Positions 51,346 to 60,222 of a stretch of DNA of 64,000 nucleotides are shown one piece after another (within the stretch, counting starts at the first letter, position 1; the number at the start of each line of letters is the position of its first letter). The position numbers and the translations under genes were made by a program. Under the pieces are notes generated by a model. That model made no database searches and was not told where the DNA came from. It saw nothing but the letters and a program-made list of their open reading frames with translations. This DNA comes from Saprospiraceae bacterium. Its GTDB lineage: Bacteria; Bacteroidota; Bacteroidia; Chitinophagales; Saprospiraceae. The stretch spans positions 1 to 64,000 of the forward strand of contig JABSSL010000075.1 of NCBI GenBank assembly GCA_013214355.1, read 5' to 3'.

Positions 51346-53508
51346 ATGAAGTCTCTTAGCTGTCTACTCCTAGGCCTGGTGTTTTCATTTTCTTTATGTG
51401 GCCAGTATTCGCTTAGTGTTTTTGACCAACAATGGCCTTCTACCAAATATGTAGGTAATATTGATCTTGCTGAAATAAGCATGAAACCAGAAGGCGTGTA
51501 CACGGCTGTCGACTTATACCTTACCTTTTCGGTGCAGGAAGGTCTACCCGAATCACGAAAATATCAATTGAGTTGGGATTTTACCCTTCCCTACGAAGTG
51601 CAAGTGACTGGTGTTTGGATTGAAGTTGATGGTGAAGACATCAAGGCCGATGTGGTAGGCAAAAATGAGGTGATCTGGGGACCGATAGAGAAAGACTCTA
51701 CAAAATTTAAACACCTTATTCTAAACGAATATTTTACCGAGCGCTTTAGTCTTAATCTTTACCCGATCAGCCCCACTCAGCCAAGGAGAATCAAAATGAG
51801 TTATCTGATGCCTTCCAACTGGCATCAGGATAGGGTGTATACTGCACTTCCCATGAGACTATTGCAGAGCAGTACTCGTCCTCTTGAATCTGTAGTTCTA
51901 AATGTCTTTCAAGGCGAGGAATGGGGGATACCAAAGGTTGATGGAGCGTCACCGGCTGAACTGATTCCAGCAGGTGAGCCAGCCTTACTTAAACATTGGA
52001 AGATAGCTTTAGGAGCAAATGTGCTAGCAAAGCAAATTGCTAAGTTGGAAACGGAGGCCCCGACAGAGTCGGGTGTTTTCTTCGATACCGTGGGGGATTC
52101 CATGTATCAATTGGTCGTTGTGCCTAGTCCAGCATTTGACCTACCGGAAAGACAAGCAGCACGAAATCTGATGGTGATACTCGAATATAATCCTCCCAAA
52201 TTGGAGGAGGTGTCGCAGTCTTATCTCTTGGAAATGTTGAAGGATAAGATGAAGACCTATGCACAAGAACAAGATTCTTTCAACTTAATTATAGCCAATG
52301 CTAACATTGCACCACTTCATTCGACTTGGCTGCCGGCAGATCCTGCCACTTTAGACTCCGTTTTTCACCGCCTACCCGAGAATCCAATTGGAGATCAACA
52401 TGATATTTCCGCTTTACTGTCGGCGGGTCTAGAATTTGTCCATAGTCAAGGGAATGGAGAAATCCTGCTGGTAGCGGCAAATGATAACTACCAAGATATC
52501 GGTGCAGCAGATCGTGCAGTACAGAGAATAATGGACGAAATGGGAGATCAAATTATCCCAATACATGCGCTGGACTACCAGAACGACAAAAGAAGGGGAG
52601 TTTGGTATAATGGTACCTTCTATACGGGGAATACCTATTTCTATGAAAGTCTTGCCAACCTCACTGGAGGGAACAACAGTGAGCGATATGCCTGTGCATT
52701 AACCAGGACCCTGGAATGTAGTGCGACGAACATGATGACGGCTATCTGGGGGACCCGAGCCATCCTCTCCGCCGAACTTGAACCCGCGACAGGGCAGACT
52801 TATTCAGATCAGAATTTACACTTTGCTTCTATGTCTAGAGGTTTCGATGGGAGTATGTATCAGATTGGGAGATACGAAGGGGAGGGGCCGTTTAGGATCA
52901 CCTTGGGTTTCCAAAACTCAGATACCCTATTGACTACCCAGTTATTTCGAAATGATCTTTCTTGGCTAGGGGATTCCAAAACACTATTTCAAGCTTGGGC
53001 AGGGGTGAGTACCAACAGATGGGAGAATGCTGGTCCAAATCAATGGCCTAGTTATTCAACCAGGCAAGAAATTGTGCGACTGAGTAAAGAAGCAGGGATC
53101 TTAACCCAGTTTTCTATGATGATTGCTTTGGAGCAGGGTACCCCGCCTGATACTTGCGCATTGTGTACGGATACTAGCATTTGGGGCTTCGAACAAAAAA
53201 ACGAGGAGAATATAGTGGCAGAAGAAGGTGTTATTCAGGCCTATCCGATGCCCTTTAGAGATCAGGTAAATATCAAACTTAAGCTACCTGCTAATACCTC
53301 TTTGGAGGAGCTTAGTTTTATAATCTATAATAGCCTCGGGCAAAAGATAATCGAGTTGATTAATCCTCAGTTATCGGAAGAGAACGAACTTATTGTAACA
53401 TGGGGAGGAGAAGATGCTATCGGTAGATCAACTCCAGCTGGGCAATATTACTTACACATCAACGGACCAGGTTTTAACAGGGTAGGGAACTTAAGTCGGG
53501 TGAACTAG
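51346..53508 (+). CDS. Secreted VIT/vWA-like protein with T9SS type A sorting domain (first of a tandem pair)
   Basis: 720 residues from the ATG at 51346, which starts the signal peptide (MKSLSCLLLGLVFSFSLCGQ). Residues ~25-170 resemble a divergent VIT domain (VDLYLTFSVQ, YPISPTQPRRIKMSYLMP). Residues ~255-430 look like a von Willebrand A fold (LMVILEYN ... EQDSFNLIIAN ... ILLVAANDN ... IIPIHALDYQ) in which the MIDAS DxSxS is absent. A CxxC (CALC, about 605) precedes the C-terminal T9SS type A domain (YPMPFRDQVNIKL ... GQYYLHINGPG). Exported to the surface by type IX secretion; binding partner unknown. Paralogous to the next gene. Confidence 0.8.
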   Translation: MKSLSCLLLGLVFSFSLCGQYSLSVFDQQWPSTKYVGNIDLAEISMKPEGVYTAVDLYLTFSVQEGLPESRKYQLSWDFTLPYEVQVTGVWIEVDGEDIKADVVGKNEVIWGPIEKDSTKFKHLILNEYFTERFSLNLYPISPTQPRRIKMSYLMPSNWHQDRVYTALPMRLLQSSTRPLESVVLNVFQGEEWGIPKVDGASPAELIPAGEPALLKHWKIALGANVLAKQIAKLETEAPTESGVFFDTVGDSMYQLVVVPSPAFDLPERQAARNLMVILEYNPPKLEEVSQSYLLEMLKDKMKTYAQEQDSFNLIIANANIAPLHSTWLPADPATLDSVFHRLPENPIGDQHDISALLSAGLEFVHSQGNGEILLVAANDNYQDIGAADRAVQRIMDEMGDQIIPIHALDYQNDKRRGVWYNGTFYTGNTYFYESLANLTGGNNSERYACALTRTLECSATNMMTAIWGTRAILSAELEPATGQTYSDQNLHFASMSRGFDGSMYQIGRYEGEGPFRITLGFQNSDTLLTTQLFRNDLSWLGDSKTLFQAWAGVSTNRWENAGPNQWPSYSTRQEIVRLSKEAGILTQFSMMIALEQGTPPDTCALCTDTSIWGFEQKNEENIVAEEGVIQAYPMPFRDQVNIKLKLPANTSLEELSFIIYNSLGQKIIELINPQLSEENELIVTWGGEDAIGRSTPAGQYYLHINGPGFNRVGNLSRVN

Positions 53509-53785
53509 ACTAATAACTACGGGTAATTTCATTATGCAATCCACCTTACCAACTCTCTAAATGCCAATGAAAGAAATATCTTAATCCGTAAATTAGAGAA
53601 ACCGTCTAAAATAGTTCTTTAGGTCTGTTACATCACTGCATTCCAACAGATCATTGACCACCATAGTGCTCAGCTATCCAGTGAAAAATAGAGGGCTACT
53701 ATCGCATCTGCAAACCTGCAAATGGTCAGGCTTTGCATTAGTAGGCTTTAATCCTATTCATCATACACACACAACCTTATTAGCC

Positions 53786-55945
53786 ATGAGATTATTCATT
53801 GCCCTTTTGTTCTGTATGCTGGCAAGCTTACCCTCTTTCAGTCAGTATACTCATCTCCAGGTTTTGGATCCTCAGCGAAACTGGGATCAAAGATCTGGGA
53901 CCATTGAGGAAGCTGCTATTGTTATGAAGCCACAGGGGATTTATACACTGGTAGACCTCTATCTAACCTTTTCAGCTAGGGATCAAGGCTTTGGTGCGGG
54001 TAGGAATTTGGAAGTTGTTCTAGACTTTCATCTGCCCTCTGATGCGCATATGGTCGATTCTTGGCTTTGGTTTAATGGCCAAATTATCAAAGCTGAAATG
54101 AAAGACCGCTGGACTGCCACTTTGGTATACGAAGAAATTGTTGGTCGTAACCAGGATCCTTCCATCCTGTATAAGGAAGGAAATGGCCAGTATCAGCTAC
54201 GAATTTTTCCTATGGAAGCTACTGCAAGTCGGAAAGTAAAACTCTCTTATCTGATGCCGGCTCAGTGGGGTGCGCAGCAGGTGAGCACAGCTTTGCCGGT
54301 GGAGCTTTTGGCCAGCAGTTGGCATCCCTTGCAAACAGTAAATTTACGGGTGTGGCAGGAGCAAGAATGGGGAACACCAAGACTAGAAGGCAATTCAAGT
54401 ATAGCCCTCGATCTCATCAATGATTCGGAGCATGGAAACTTCTGGGAAAAGAAATTAAGTCCTGACCAACTTACGGGAGGACTAAAGTTAGTGAACCATT
54501 CTCCTGCAAAAGATGGTGTTTATGTTGGTGTCTTGGGCGAGCCGTCCAATTCCATTTACCAAATGGTTTTAATTCCTGAAGAAGCTGCCTCTTTCCCAGC
54601 AGGTATGGGTCGGAAGATGATGCTGGTTTTCGACTACAATTCCGACAATGTTAGTGGAGTGAGTCAAGCTTATCTGCTAAATCAAGTGAAGCAACAGCTC
54701 AAGGAACGCCTGAGTCCACAAGACTCTTTTAACCTAATTTTTTCTAATCTTTTCATCGAGCCGTGGAGCGAGCTATGGCTACCCGCAGATCCTGAAACGA
54801 TAGATGCTACTTTCGATGCTTTATCAACTGAACCGATCGCGGAGTATAGCAATCTGCCGAGCTTACTGGCAGAAGGAATTCAGTTCATCAACGAAACGGG
54901 AGGAAACGGAAGTTTGTTATTGGCGGCTAACAATGATGATTTTGACGATCTACAATCTGCTAACACATTGGTTGAAGACCTATTGGAGCTGAGAGGGGAT
55001 AACCAAATTCCAATCAATATCTTGGATTACCAAAATAGGAATTTTGGAGGAACCTGGATTGGTAATAGGTACTACAGAGGGAATGAATATTTGTATACAA
55101 ACCTAAGCCAATTGACAGGAGGAGAATATGTGAATCAACTTAATTGTTGCCCAACTCCAACTTTTGATGAAAACGTAGTCAGCATATTTGGTATGGCCAC
55201 TGGACTACAAGGGCAAGTTGATATTTACACTGGTTTGGCTGAGGGGTTTTGTTATCAGCGTTACACCTTGGGGCAAACTGGAGATTTAAGTAGTCTGAAT
55301 AAACCTGTTCGGCAATTGGGTAAATACAATGGTCAATTTCCTTTCCATATCGAGATGGCGGGCGAATACCAAAATGCCTTCTTTGGAAATGTGATATCTA
55401 TTCCGGAAGGAGAACTGATTCAAAGTGATTCTTTTTTAAACGAAGCCTGGACGGGCCAATTGATACAGCAGATGGAAAAGTCCGGTGGCGATAATGGAAC
55501 GATTAGTGCGATTATCAATCAAAGTATTGATGCCAGGGTCTTATCGATTTATACAGCCCTAATTGCCTTAGAGCCCAGTCAGGGAGGAGAGATTTGCTTG
55601 GAGTGTGTAGATGAAAGCGGAGATGTGGTTTCGACGGAAGATCCTAGCGCCCTGAAGGATTTACTAAGCCTAGAAGCGTTTCCTAATCCTTTTAAGGAGA
55701 AAGTAAATATTCGGATTCAACTCAACGAAAAGGTCCGATCAGAAGACTGCGATTTCCGCATTTTTAATTTGATGGGACAAAGCGTATTTAATTTTGCTCA
55801 ACCTAGTCTCACCGGTAGTAATGAATTTACCTTCAGCTGGGAGGGCCAAAGTAGTGCTGGTGTATCCTTAGCTGGTGGAGTGTACTTTTTTGTAGCTACG
55901 ACACCTAGTGGTAAGGCCTTTCTAAGACTTAACTACCTGAAGTAA
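53786..55945 (+). CDS. Secreted VIT/vWA-like protein with T9SS type A sorting domain (second of a tandem pair)
   Basis: 719 residues from the ATG at 53786, which starts the signal peptide (MRLFIALLFCMLASLPSFSQ). The VIT domain is closer to consensus than in the first copy (DLYLTFSARDQG, ATLVYEEIVGRNQDPSILY, YQLRIFPMEATASRKVKLSYLMP). The vWA-like part again lacks MIDAS (MMLVFDYNSDN). A CxxC (CLEC) precedes the T9SS type A domain (AFPNPFKEKVNIRI ... GVYFFVA). VIT plus vWA recalls inter-alpha-trypsin-inhibitor heavy chains, but metal-dependent binding is unlikely here. A strong terminator follows at 56007. Confidence 0.85.
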   Translation: MRLFIALLFCMLASLPSFSQYTHLQVLDPQRNWDQRSGTIEEAAIVMKPQGIYTLVDLYLTFSARDQGFGAGRNLEVVLDFHLPSDAHMVDSWLWFNGQIIKAEMKDRWTATLVYEEIVGRNQDPSILYKEGNGQYQLRIFPMEATASRKVKLSYLMPAQWGAQQVSTALPVELLASSWHPLQTVNLRVWQEQEWGTPRLEGNSSIALDLINDSEHGNFWEKKLSPDQLTGGLKLVNHSPAKDGVYVGVLGEPSNSIYQMVLIPEEAASFPAGMGRKMMLVFDYNSDNVSGVSQAYLLNQVKQQLKERLSPQDSFNLIFSNLFIEPWSELWLPADPETIDATFDALSTEPIAEYSNLPSLLAEGIQFINETGGNGSLLLAANNDDFDDLQSANTLVEDLLELRGDNQIPINILDYQNRNFGGTWIGNRYYRGNEYLYTNLSQLTGGEYVNQLNCCPTPTFDENVVSIFGMATGLQGQVDIYTGLAEGFCYQRYTLGQTGDLSSLNKPVRQLGKYNGQFPFHIEMAGEYQNAFFGNVISIPEGELIQSDSFLNEAWTGQLIQQMEKSGGDNGTISAIINQSIDARVLSIYTALIALEPSQGGEICLECVDESGDVVSTEDPSALKDLLSLEAFPNPFKEKVNIRIQLNEKVRSEDCDFRIFNLMGQSVFNFAQPSLTGSNEFTFSWEGQSSAGVSLAGGVYFFVATTPSGKAFLRLNYLK

Positions 55946-56006
55946 GCTATTTGATCTAGTTAAGACTGGCCAAAATCAAGTTAGTTATTCGGAAAAGCTT
56001 GGCCCA

Positions 56007-56045
56007 ATCCCGACTTCATATGCCTTTGAAGTCGGGATATTTTGT
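56007..56045 (+). terminator. Terminator after the VIT/vWA pair
   Basis: Perfect 12-bp stem (56007-56018 with 56027-56038), an 8-nt loop and ATTTT. Confidence 0.9.
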
Positions 56046-56204
56046 GGTTTCAAAGGCGTGGGTTACCGAGTGTGGAAAATGGCGCCAATGAAAATTAGAT
56101 CTAAAGCCTGTTTTTGAAATAAAATACTGTTTTGTTGTTTTTTTGATGGCGAAAACACGCATTAATTTGGTGTTGAGAAAAAGCATAACATTCATCGGAA
56201 ATTC

Positions 56205-56235
56205 TTGACAGCAGCTCGAATTTCGGCCAACTTTG
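56205..56235 (+). promoter_or_regulatory. Promoter of the Cys/His-rich protein gene
   Basis: TTG at 56205-56207 and CAACTTTG at 56228-56235, 20 nt apart. One mismatch to TAnnTTTG (C for the first T). Start predicted near 56241, 28 nt before the ATG at 56269. Confidence 0.6.
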
Positions 56236-56268
56236 TATAGTCATTCATGTCGTACGAAATCATTCAAA

Positions 56269-56859
56269 ATGCCTAAAATCAAGAGATTACCCAGGGTCTT
56301 ATTCAGCAGCCTCTTGGCAATGGTGCTGGTGGCTTTTGTCTTCTCTGCCTTCTCTCCACTGACTTTTACAACAGTTGATGGAGAAACTTATCGAGTGGAA
56401 GCAAAGAATATAGATCGAATTGTACAGGTGGAAAATGAAGATGGATTCTATATAGAAGAAATCAGTGGAAGGACCATTTTGACTAACGAGTCTTTCGATT
56501 ATTTCAAGCAGAAAGCGGCCTTGAAGTGGCACAATCCGCTCAAAGAAGCAGTAGAATTGAGGGGTCAATTTGTTTTGAATCCTGCCCCCGTTTTGCAGAG
56601 AGAAGGAGATCAATGTGATCCGAAGGTGGATGGTTATAATGTTTTTCACGTACAAGGGTTCATCTATATCGATCCTACGACTTTCATCGTCATTGATGAG
56701 AATCGCAGTTTCGGAGAATGTCCTTGTGATGATCCGGAGGTGAAAAGAGGTAAGAAGAGTAACTGCCCCCATGTGCATCATCGAACCAAGAAAAAAATAA
56801 TTGATCGGGCTCGTAGTTGTGGTTTAGGAGATTGGTTTCCGGTAAGACGCTGCCGTTGA
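56269..56859 (+). CDS. Membrane-anchored Cys/His-rich protein of unknown function
   Basis: 196 residues from the ATG at 56269; a TTG start at 56233 would lie within the promoter. A basic start and one hydrophobic segment (about 8-30) act as signal or anchor. The middle is mixed alpha/beta. The C-terminal third holds QCDP, ECPCDD, NCPHVHH, RSCGLG and RRC: seven Cys and three His within ~80 residues, suggesting disulphides or a metal site. I do not recognise a family. It is flanked by its own promoter and, ~200 bp after the stop, a terminator. Confidence 0.6.
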   Translation: MPKIKRLPRVLFSSLLAMVLVAFVFSAFSPLTFTTVDGETYRVEAKNIDRIVQVENEDGFYIEEISGRTILTNESFDYFKQKAALKWHNPLKEAVELRGQFVLNPAPVLQREGDQCDPKVDGYNVFHVQGFIYIDPTTFIVIDENRSFGECPCDDPEVKRGKKSNCPHVHHRTKKKIIDRARSCGLGDWFPVRRCR

Positions 56860-57067
56860 AACCAAGTATGATAGTCAAGGGGTTCTCGGTTTTTCATTGA
56901 TTGATGAAGAAGCTGTCGGACTAGCTCGCGAGAATGAGGGTGTGTTAGATTATGATCTTCGAAGTTCAATCCAGCTATTATTGAGTTCCCAGCCTATTTA
57001 GGGATAGTAATAAAAAGTCAAAGATAACGTCAGGGCCCGAAAGGGCTCACATATGCCTTTCAATCTG

Positions 57068-57109
57068 AACCGGAGTAGCGTAGCTGGTCTACTTAAGCTC
57101 CGGTTTTTT
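57068..57109 (+). terminator. Terminator before the DUF697 gene
   Basis: AACCGGAG (57068-57075) pairs with CTCCGGTT (57098-57105), with an inner GTAG/CTAC stem and a run of six T. About 20 bp upstream is a GNRA-capped hairpin, GCCC-GAAA-GGGC (57035-57046). Confidence 0.8.
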
Positions 57110-57134
57110 AAGAACAAATTTAAAAATCACCATA

Positions 57135-57650
57135 ATGACAACAGAAAAGGTAACCACCGCAGATGCAATCATTAACAATCACACCTGGTTTTCGGCTGTC
57201 CCAGGGTTTGTACCTATTCCGATTATCGATATTCTAGGTATATCTGCCGTGCAAAGAGATATGGTTAAGCAATTGTGTAAATTCTACGATGTTCCCTACA
57301 GTGAGCAAAAAGGAAAGGCCATTGTAATGTCCTTTACAGGGTCGATTTTGAGTAGAATTCCTGGATACAGTGTCCGATCCGTTGTAAAATCTATTCCTGT
57401 AGTGGGATGGGCACTAGGTGGTTTGTCACTTGCCGCTTTCGCCGCCAGTTCCACCTATGCGGTAGGACAAGTCTTTAAGGAGCACCTTGATCAAGGAGGT
57501 ACCTTATACGACCTAAATCCAGAAAATTTCCGTGCTTTTTATAGACAACAGTTTGAAAAAGGCCGAGAAATCTTTAGCCGAAAGCAGAAAGAAACGCCTG
57601 CCGAACCTAGTGATAAGGTAGACGACCAGCCGGAAGAGAAAAAAGATTAA
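57135..57650 (+). CDS. DUF697 (YcjF-like) membrane protein
   Basis: 171 residues. Residues ~10-130 match DUF697: the PGFVPIPIIDILGISAVQRDMVKQLCKFYDV start, a central hydrophobic stretch with SIPVVGWALGGLSLAAFAASSTYAVGQVF, and a helical end. In other bacteria this domain is the C-terminal membrane part of YcjF or of Era-like GTPase fusions; here it is free-standing and no GTPase lies beside it. The last ~30 residues are disordered and charged (EEKKD end). The AraC-type gene starts 12 bp downstream, so the two are cotranscribed. Confidence 0.85.
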   Translation: MTTEKVTTADAIINNHTWFSAVPGFVPIPIIDILGISAVQRDMVKQLCKFYDVPYSEQKGKAIVMSFTGSILSRIPGYSVRSVVKSIPVVGWALGGLSLAAFAASSTYAVGQVFKEHLDQGGTLYDLNPENFRAFYRQQFEKGREIFSRKQKETPAEPSDKVDDQPEEKKD

Positions 57651-57662
57651 CAATATGTATTC

Positions 57663-58469
57663 ATGCCTTTGACTAAGGAGTGGCAGAAGCAGAATTTTCA
57701 GCCTAACCCATCTTTGCAGCCTTATTTTTTAGGCTATCGGATGATGATAGGTAGGGGCTACAGTAATAAAGTACTACCCTTCACCATTTTTCCAGATGGG
57801 AAAGTTCATATTCTATTCCACTTGTTGGTCAAAAATAATCAGCAGCAGGGCAAATTCAGCTCTAGGCTAGCCGTAGTAGGTCCTAGATCTATTTTTAAAG
57901 AAATCAACCGACAGAATCGACTATTGACCCTGATTTTCAGTTTTCGCCCCGGTGGTGCTTTTCCCTTTTTTGCCTTTCCGTTGAAAGAGATTACTGATAT
58001 GGCAGTAGATTTAGAGGAGGTTTGGGGGAAAGGTGTGATAGCATGTAGAGAACGAATGATAGAAAAAGTACTAGAGGGCGAGCTGGATACTGCTGTACAG
58101 ATTTTGGAATCTCTTTTACTTTCGAAAATAAGCGACTGTACAAAACTACGCCTGCTTCATCCTGTTGTAAAAACCAGTATCGGTCGGCTAGAGCAGGACC
58201 CGGCTATCGGGGTAGCTTCCCTGGCCGCCTCCCATGGCGTTTCTACCCGTTATTTGCATCAACTCTTTACCTCGCAAGTTGGAATTGGCGTTAAGCGCTT
58301 TTGCCGTATACAGCGTGCCATGGCTACACTGGCACAGGCTCGGATAGGCTGGCAGTTTGGCTGGGCGGACTTGGCTCTAACACAAGGATATTATGATCAA
58401 TCCCATATGATTGACGAGTTTCAATCTCTCTTGGGGGGCTCACCAGAACAGATGATAGCAAAGAGGTAG
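57663..58469 (+). CDS. AraC-type regulator with DUF6597-like N-terminal domain
   Basis: 268 residues. The N-terminal ~155 residues resemble the DUF6597 domain that precedes many Bacteroidota AraC regulators (LQPYFLGYRMM, FTIFPDGKVHILFHL, LLTLIFSFRPGGAFPFF). The C-terminal ~90 residues form the HTH_18 unit (VASLAASHGVSTRYLHQLFTSQVGIGVKRFCRIQRA, then DLALTQGYYDQSHMIDEFQSLLGGSPEQM). A cytoplasmic transcription factor; ligand and targets unknown. It follows the DUF697 gene by 12 bp and may regulate that operon. Confidence 0.88.
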   Translation: MPLTKEWQKQNFQPNPSLQPYFLGYRMMIGRGYSNKVLPFTIFPDGKVHILFHLLVKNNQQQGKFSSRLAVVGPRSIFKEINRQNRLLTLIFSFRPGGAFPFFAFPLKEITDMAVDLEEVWGKGVIACRERMIEKVLEGELDTAVQILESLLLSKISDCTKLRLLHPVVKTSIGRLEQDPAIGVASLAASHGVSTRYLHQLFTSQVGIGVKRFCRIQRAMATLAQARIGWQFGWADLALTQGYYDQSHMIDEFQSLLGGSPEQMIAKR

Positions 58470-58551
58470 AGACGTCTAGTTCCGATTTTTCCAATACAAA
58501 GCCTTCCTTGGCCAGTAATTTAGCGACTCAGTAACTTAAAATCACCTGAGT

Positions 58552-59535
58552 ATGAGTCGTTTTCAACACTTTGCCATCATCCTATTTTTCCTATCGATGA
58601 ATTCCTGTGCTGCCCAGGATAAGCTTGCACAGACCATAGCTACCACTGATCATTTTGAGTTTTACATAAACAAATGGCTCAATCAGCATCATTTCCTATT
58701 CCAAACTGCGAAGCGGCTAGCAAAGGATTCTACCACTACGATCAAAGACTTCCCTCATTGGCAAGAGCTCTCGTCGCAAGAACAACAACTTACCGAAGAG
58801 CTGATGGGGTATTACCAGGAGCATTGGATTGGTAAGAGTCTTTTGTTCAATAGGGGCTTGTATAGTATTAAGAGAACAATTACACAGTGGCCGAATAGGC
58901 TTAAAGAAGTTGAATTCAAAGCTTATCCCGAATTAGCGCAATATTGGAGCCGCTTTGCGCCTATTTATGAGCGATTCTTCTGGCTAAAGCACCAGGCGCA
59001 GAATGAACAAGTGTTACAGTATAACTTGCCAAGAATTCGAGCCTATGAGAAGCAAGCTACCGCCCGCCTAAGCCAGTTGAGTCAAGAAACTTGGCCTGTG
59101 ACTAAGATTAGGGTCGATGTGACCTATCTGGCAGACTGGGCCGGAGCATACACGACAACGAATCCCGTACATATAGTGACAAGTACCAAAGAAGTGGGCC
59201 CAGAAGGGGATTGGGTAGAAACCTTATTCCATGAGGCGAGTCATAAGTTAATTAGTGGCCGAAGGGGCAAAGTCTCGGCCCTAATTCAAAAGATAGCTAA
59301 AGAAGAAGCCTTGGAAATTCCTAGACAACTTTGGCATGGTATACTATTTTATTTTTCTGGGGCGGTGATTAAAGATTTGTTGGTGGCAGATGGCATCGAT
59401 TACCAACTATATATGATACGAGAGAACGTTTTTGGTGCGTATCAAGAGGCCTTAGCCAAAAGCTTGGATCCCTATCTGGATGGTAGTCAAAGTTTAGAAA
59501 CTGCGATCAGGAAGCTATTGATAAGTTTGCAGTAG
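58552..59535 (+). CDS. Secreted putative zinc peptidase-like protein (HExxH)
   Basis: 327 residues. The N-terminus is a lipoprotein-like signal (hydrophobic run, then MNSC-AAQ; C19). The mature chain is mainly helical and rich in Trp, His and Gln. At 227-231 is HEASH, an HExxH zinc-binding motif inside a helix (WVETLFHEASHKLI), preceded by a strand VHIVTSTKEVG, as in zincins. A likely third ligand is not certain; Glu and His residues follow at about 255-265. I recognise no named peptidase family. Periplasmic or outer-membrane location; single gene. Confidence 0.65.
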   Translation: MSRFQHFAIILFFLSMNSCAAQDKLAQTIATTDHFEFYINKWLNQHHFLFQTAKRLAKDSTTTIKDFPHWQELSSQEQQLTEELMGYYQEHWIGKSLLFNRGLYSIKRTITQWPNRLKEVEFKAYPELAQYWSRFAPIYERFFWLKHQAQNEQVLQYNLPRIRAYEKQATARLSQLSQETWPVTKIRVDVTYLADWAGAYTTTNPVHIVTSTKEVGPEGDWVETLFHEASHKLISGRRGKVSALIQKIAKEEALEIPRQLWHGILFYFSGAVIKDLLVADGIDYQLYMIRENVFGAYQEALAKSLDPYLDGSQSLETAIRKLLISLQ

Positions 59536-59685
59536 GCATCAGCGGAAGGGAATAAAATGGGATGCTGACATAATGGCAGTTTTTTGTTTGGTCAAGAGCC
59601 GACTTGGCAGATTATTAGAAATGGCATTCTTCTTGAGCCATTGGTAGATAAATACTCCGACTTTTTAAATTAAAACTCGATTGTT

Positions 59686-60135
59686 ATGTCAGACCACAAG
59701 TCTCATCAGCGCCCATTTTTTAATATTCCGAAATTCTTTGAAGAAGCCTTCGGCAAAGACTTCAAAGACTGGACTTCTGATGCTTGGTATAATTTTGGAA
59801 TCTATATCCCCGCAGCAAACATCAAGGAAACGCCCAACTCGTTTGAGCTAGAATTAACGGCTCCGGGGCGAGATAAGGAAGACTTTACGCTTCGATTCGA
59901 AGATGATCGCCTACATATATCAGTTCCTAAAAAGGCGATTGCCCCAGAGGAGGAAGAGCGATACACGCGGAAGGAGTTTGCCTATCCTGCCTTTCGTCGC
60001 CAGTTTAACTTTCCAAAGTTCGCCGTTGATCATAACGCTATTAAAGCGACCTATGAAAACGGGATACTAAAAGTTACTTTACCTAAGCGAGAAGAAGCAA
60101 AGACGGCTGATTCATATAATATTACAGTGGATTAA
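59686..60135 (+). CDS. Hsp20/alpha-crystallin small heat-shock protein
   Basis: 149 residues. The alpha-crystallin domain runs from about 42 to 140: YIPAANIKETPNSFELELTAPGRDKEDFTLRFEDDRLHIS, then a loop with YTRKEFAYPAFRRQFNFP, and the signature YENGILKVTLPK near the end. The N-terminal arm (SHQRPFFNIPKFFEEAFG) and short tail are typical of class A small heat-shock proteins. These ATP-independent chaperones hold unfolded proteins. I see no HrcA CIRCE element in the 150 bp upstream. A terminator follows at 60177. Confidence 0.95.
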   Translation: MSDHKSHQRPFFNIPKFFEEAFGKDFKDWTSDAWYNFGIYIPAANIKETPNSFELELTAPGRDKEDFTLRFEDDRLHISVPKKAIAPEEEERYTRKEFAYPAFRRQFNFPKFAVDHNAIKATYENGILKVTLPKREEAKTADSYNITVD

Positions 60136-60176
60136 ACCTTACTTTTTAACCACTACTAAATATATCCGTAGAACTT

Positions 60177-60222
60177 ATGCCCTTTGGTTGGTTTTGGACC
60201 AGCCAAGGGGCATTTTATTTTT
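60177..60222 (+). terminator. Terminator after hsp20
   Basis: 15-bp stem (60177-60191 with 60199-60213) with two G-T wobbles, a 7-nt loop and TTTATTTTTT. Confidence 0.92.

Noticed and set aside
56846-57001. 51 open codons just after the Cys/His-rich gene in another frame, reading like protein
   Set aside because: It has no ATG start, and a frameshift joining it to the upstream gene would have to fall within an 11-nt window. Probably chance or an old remnant.
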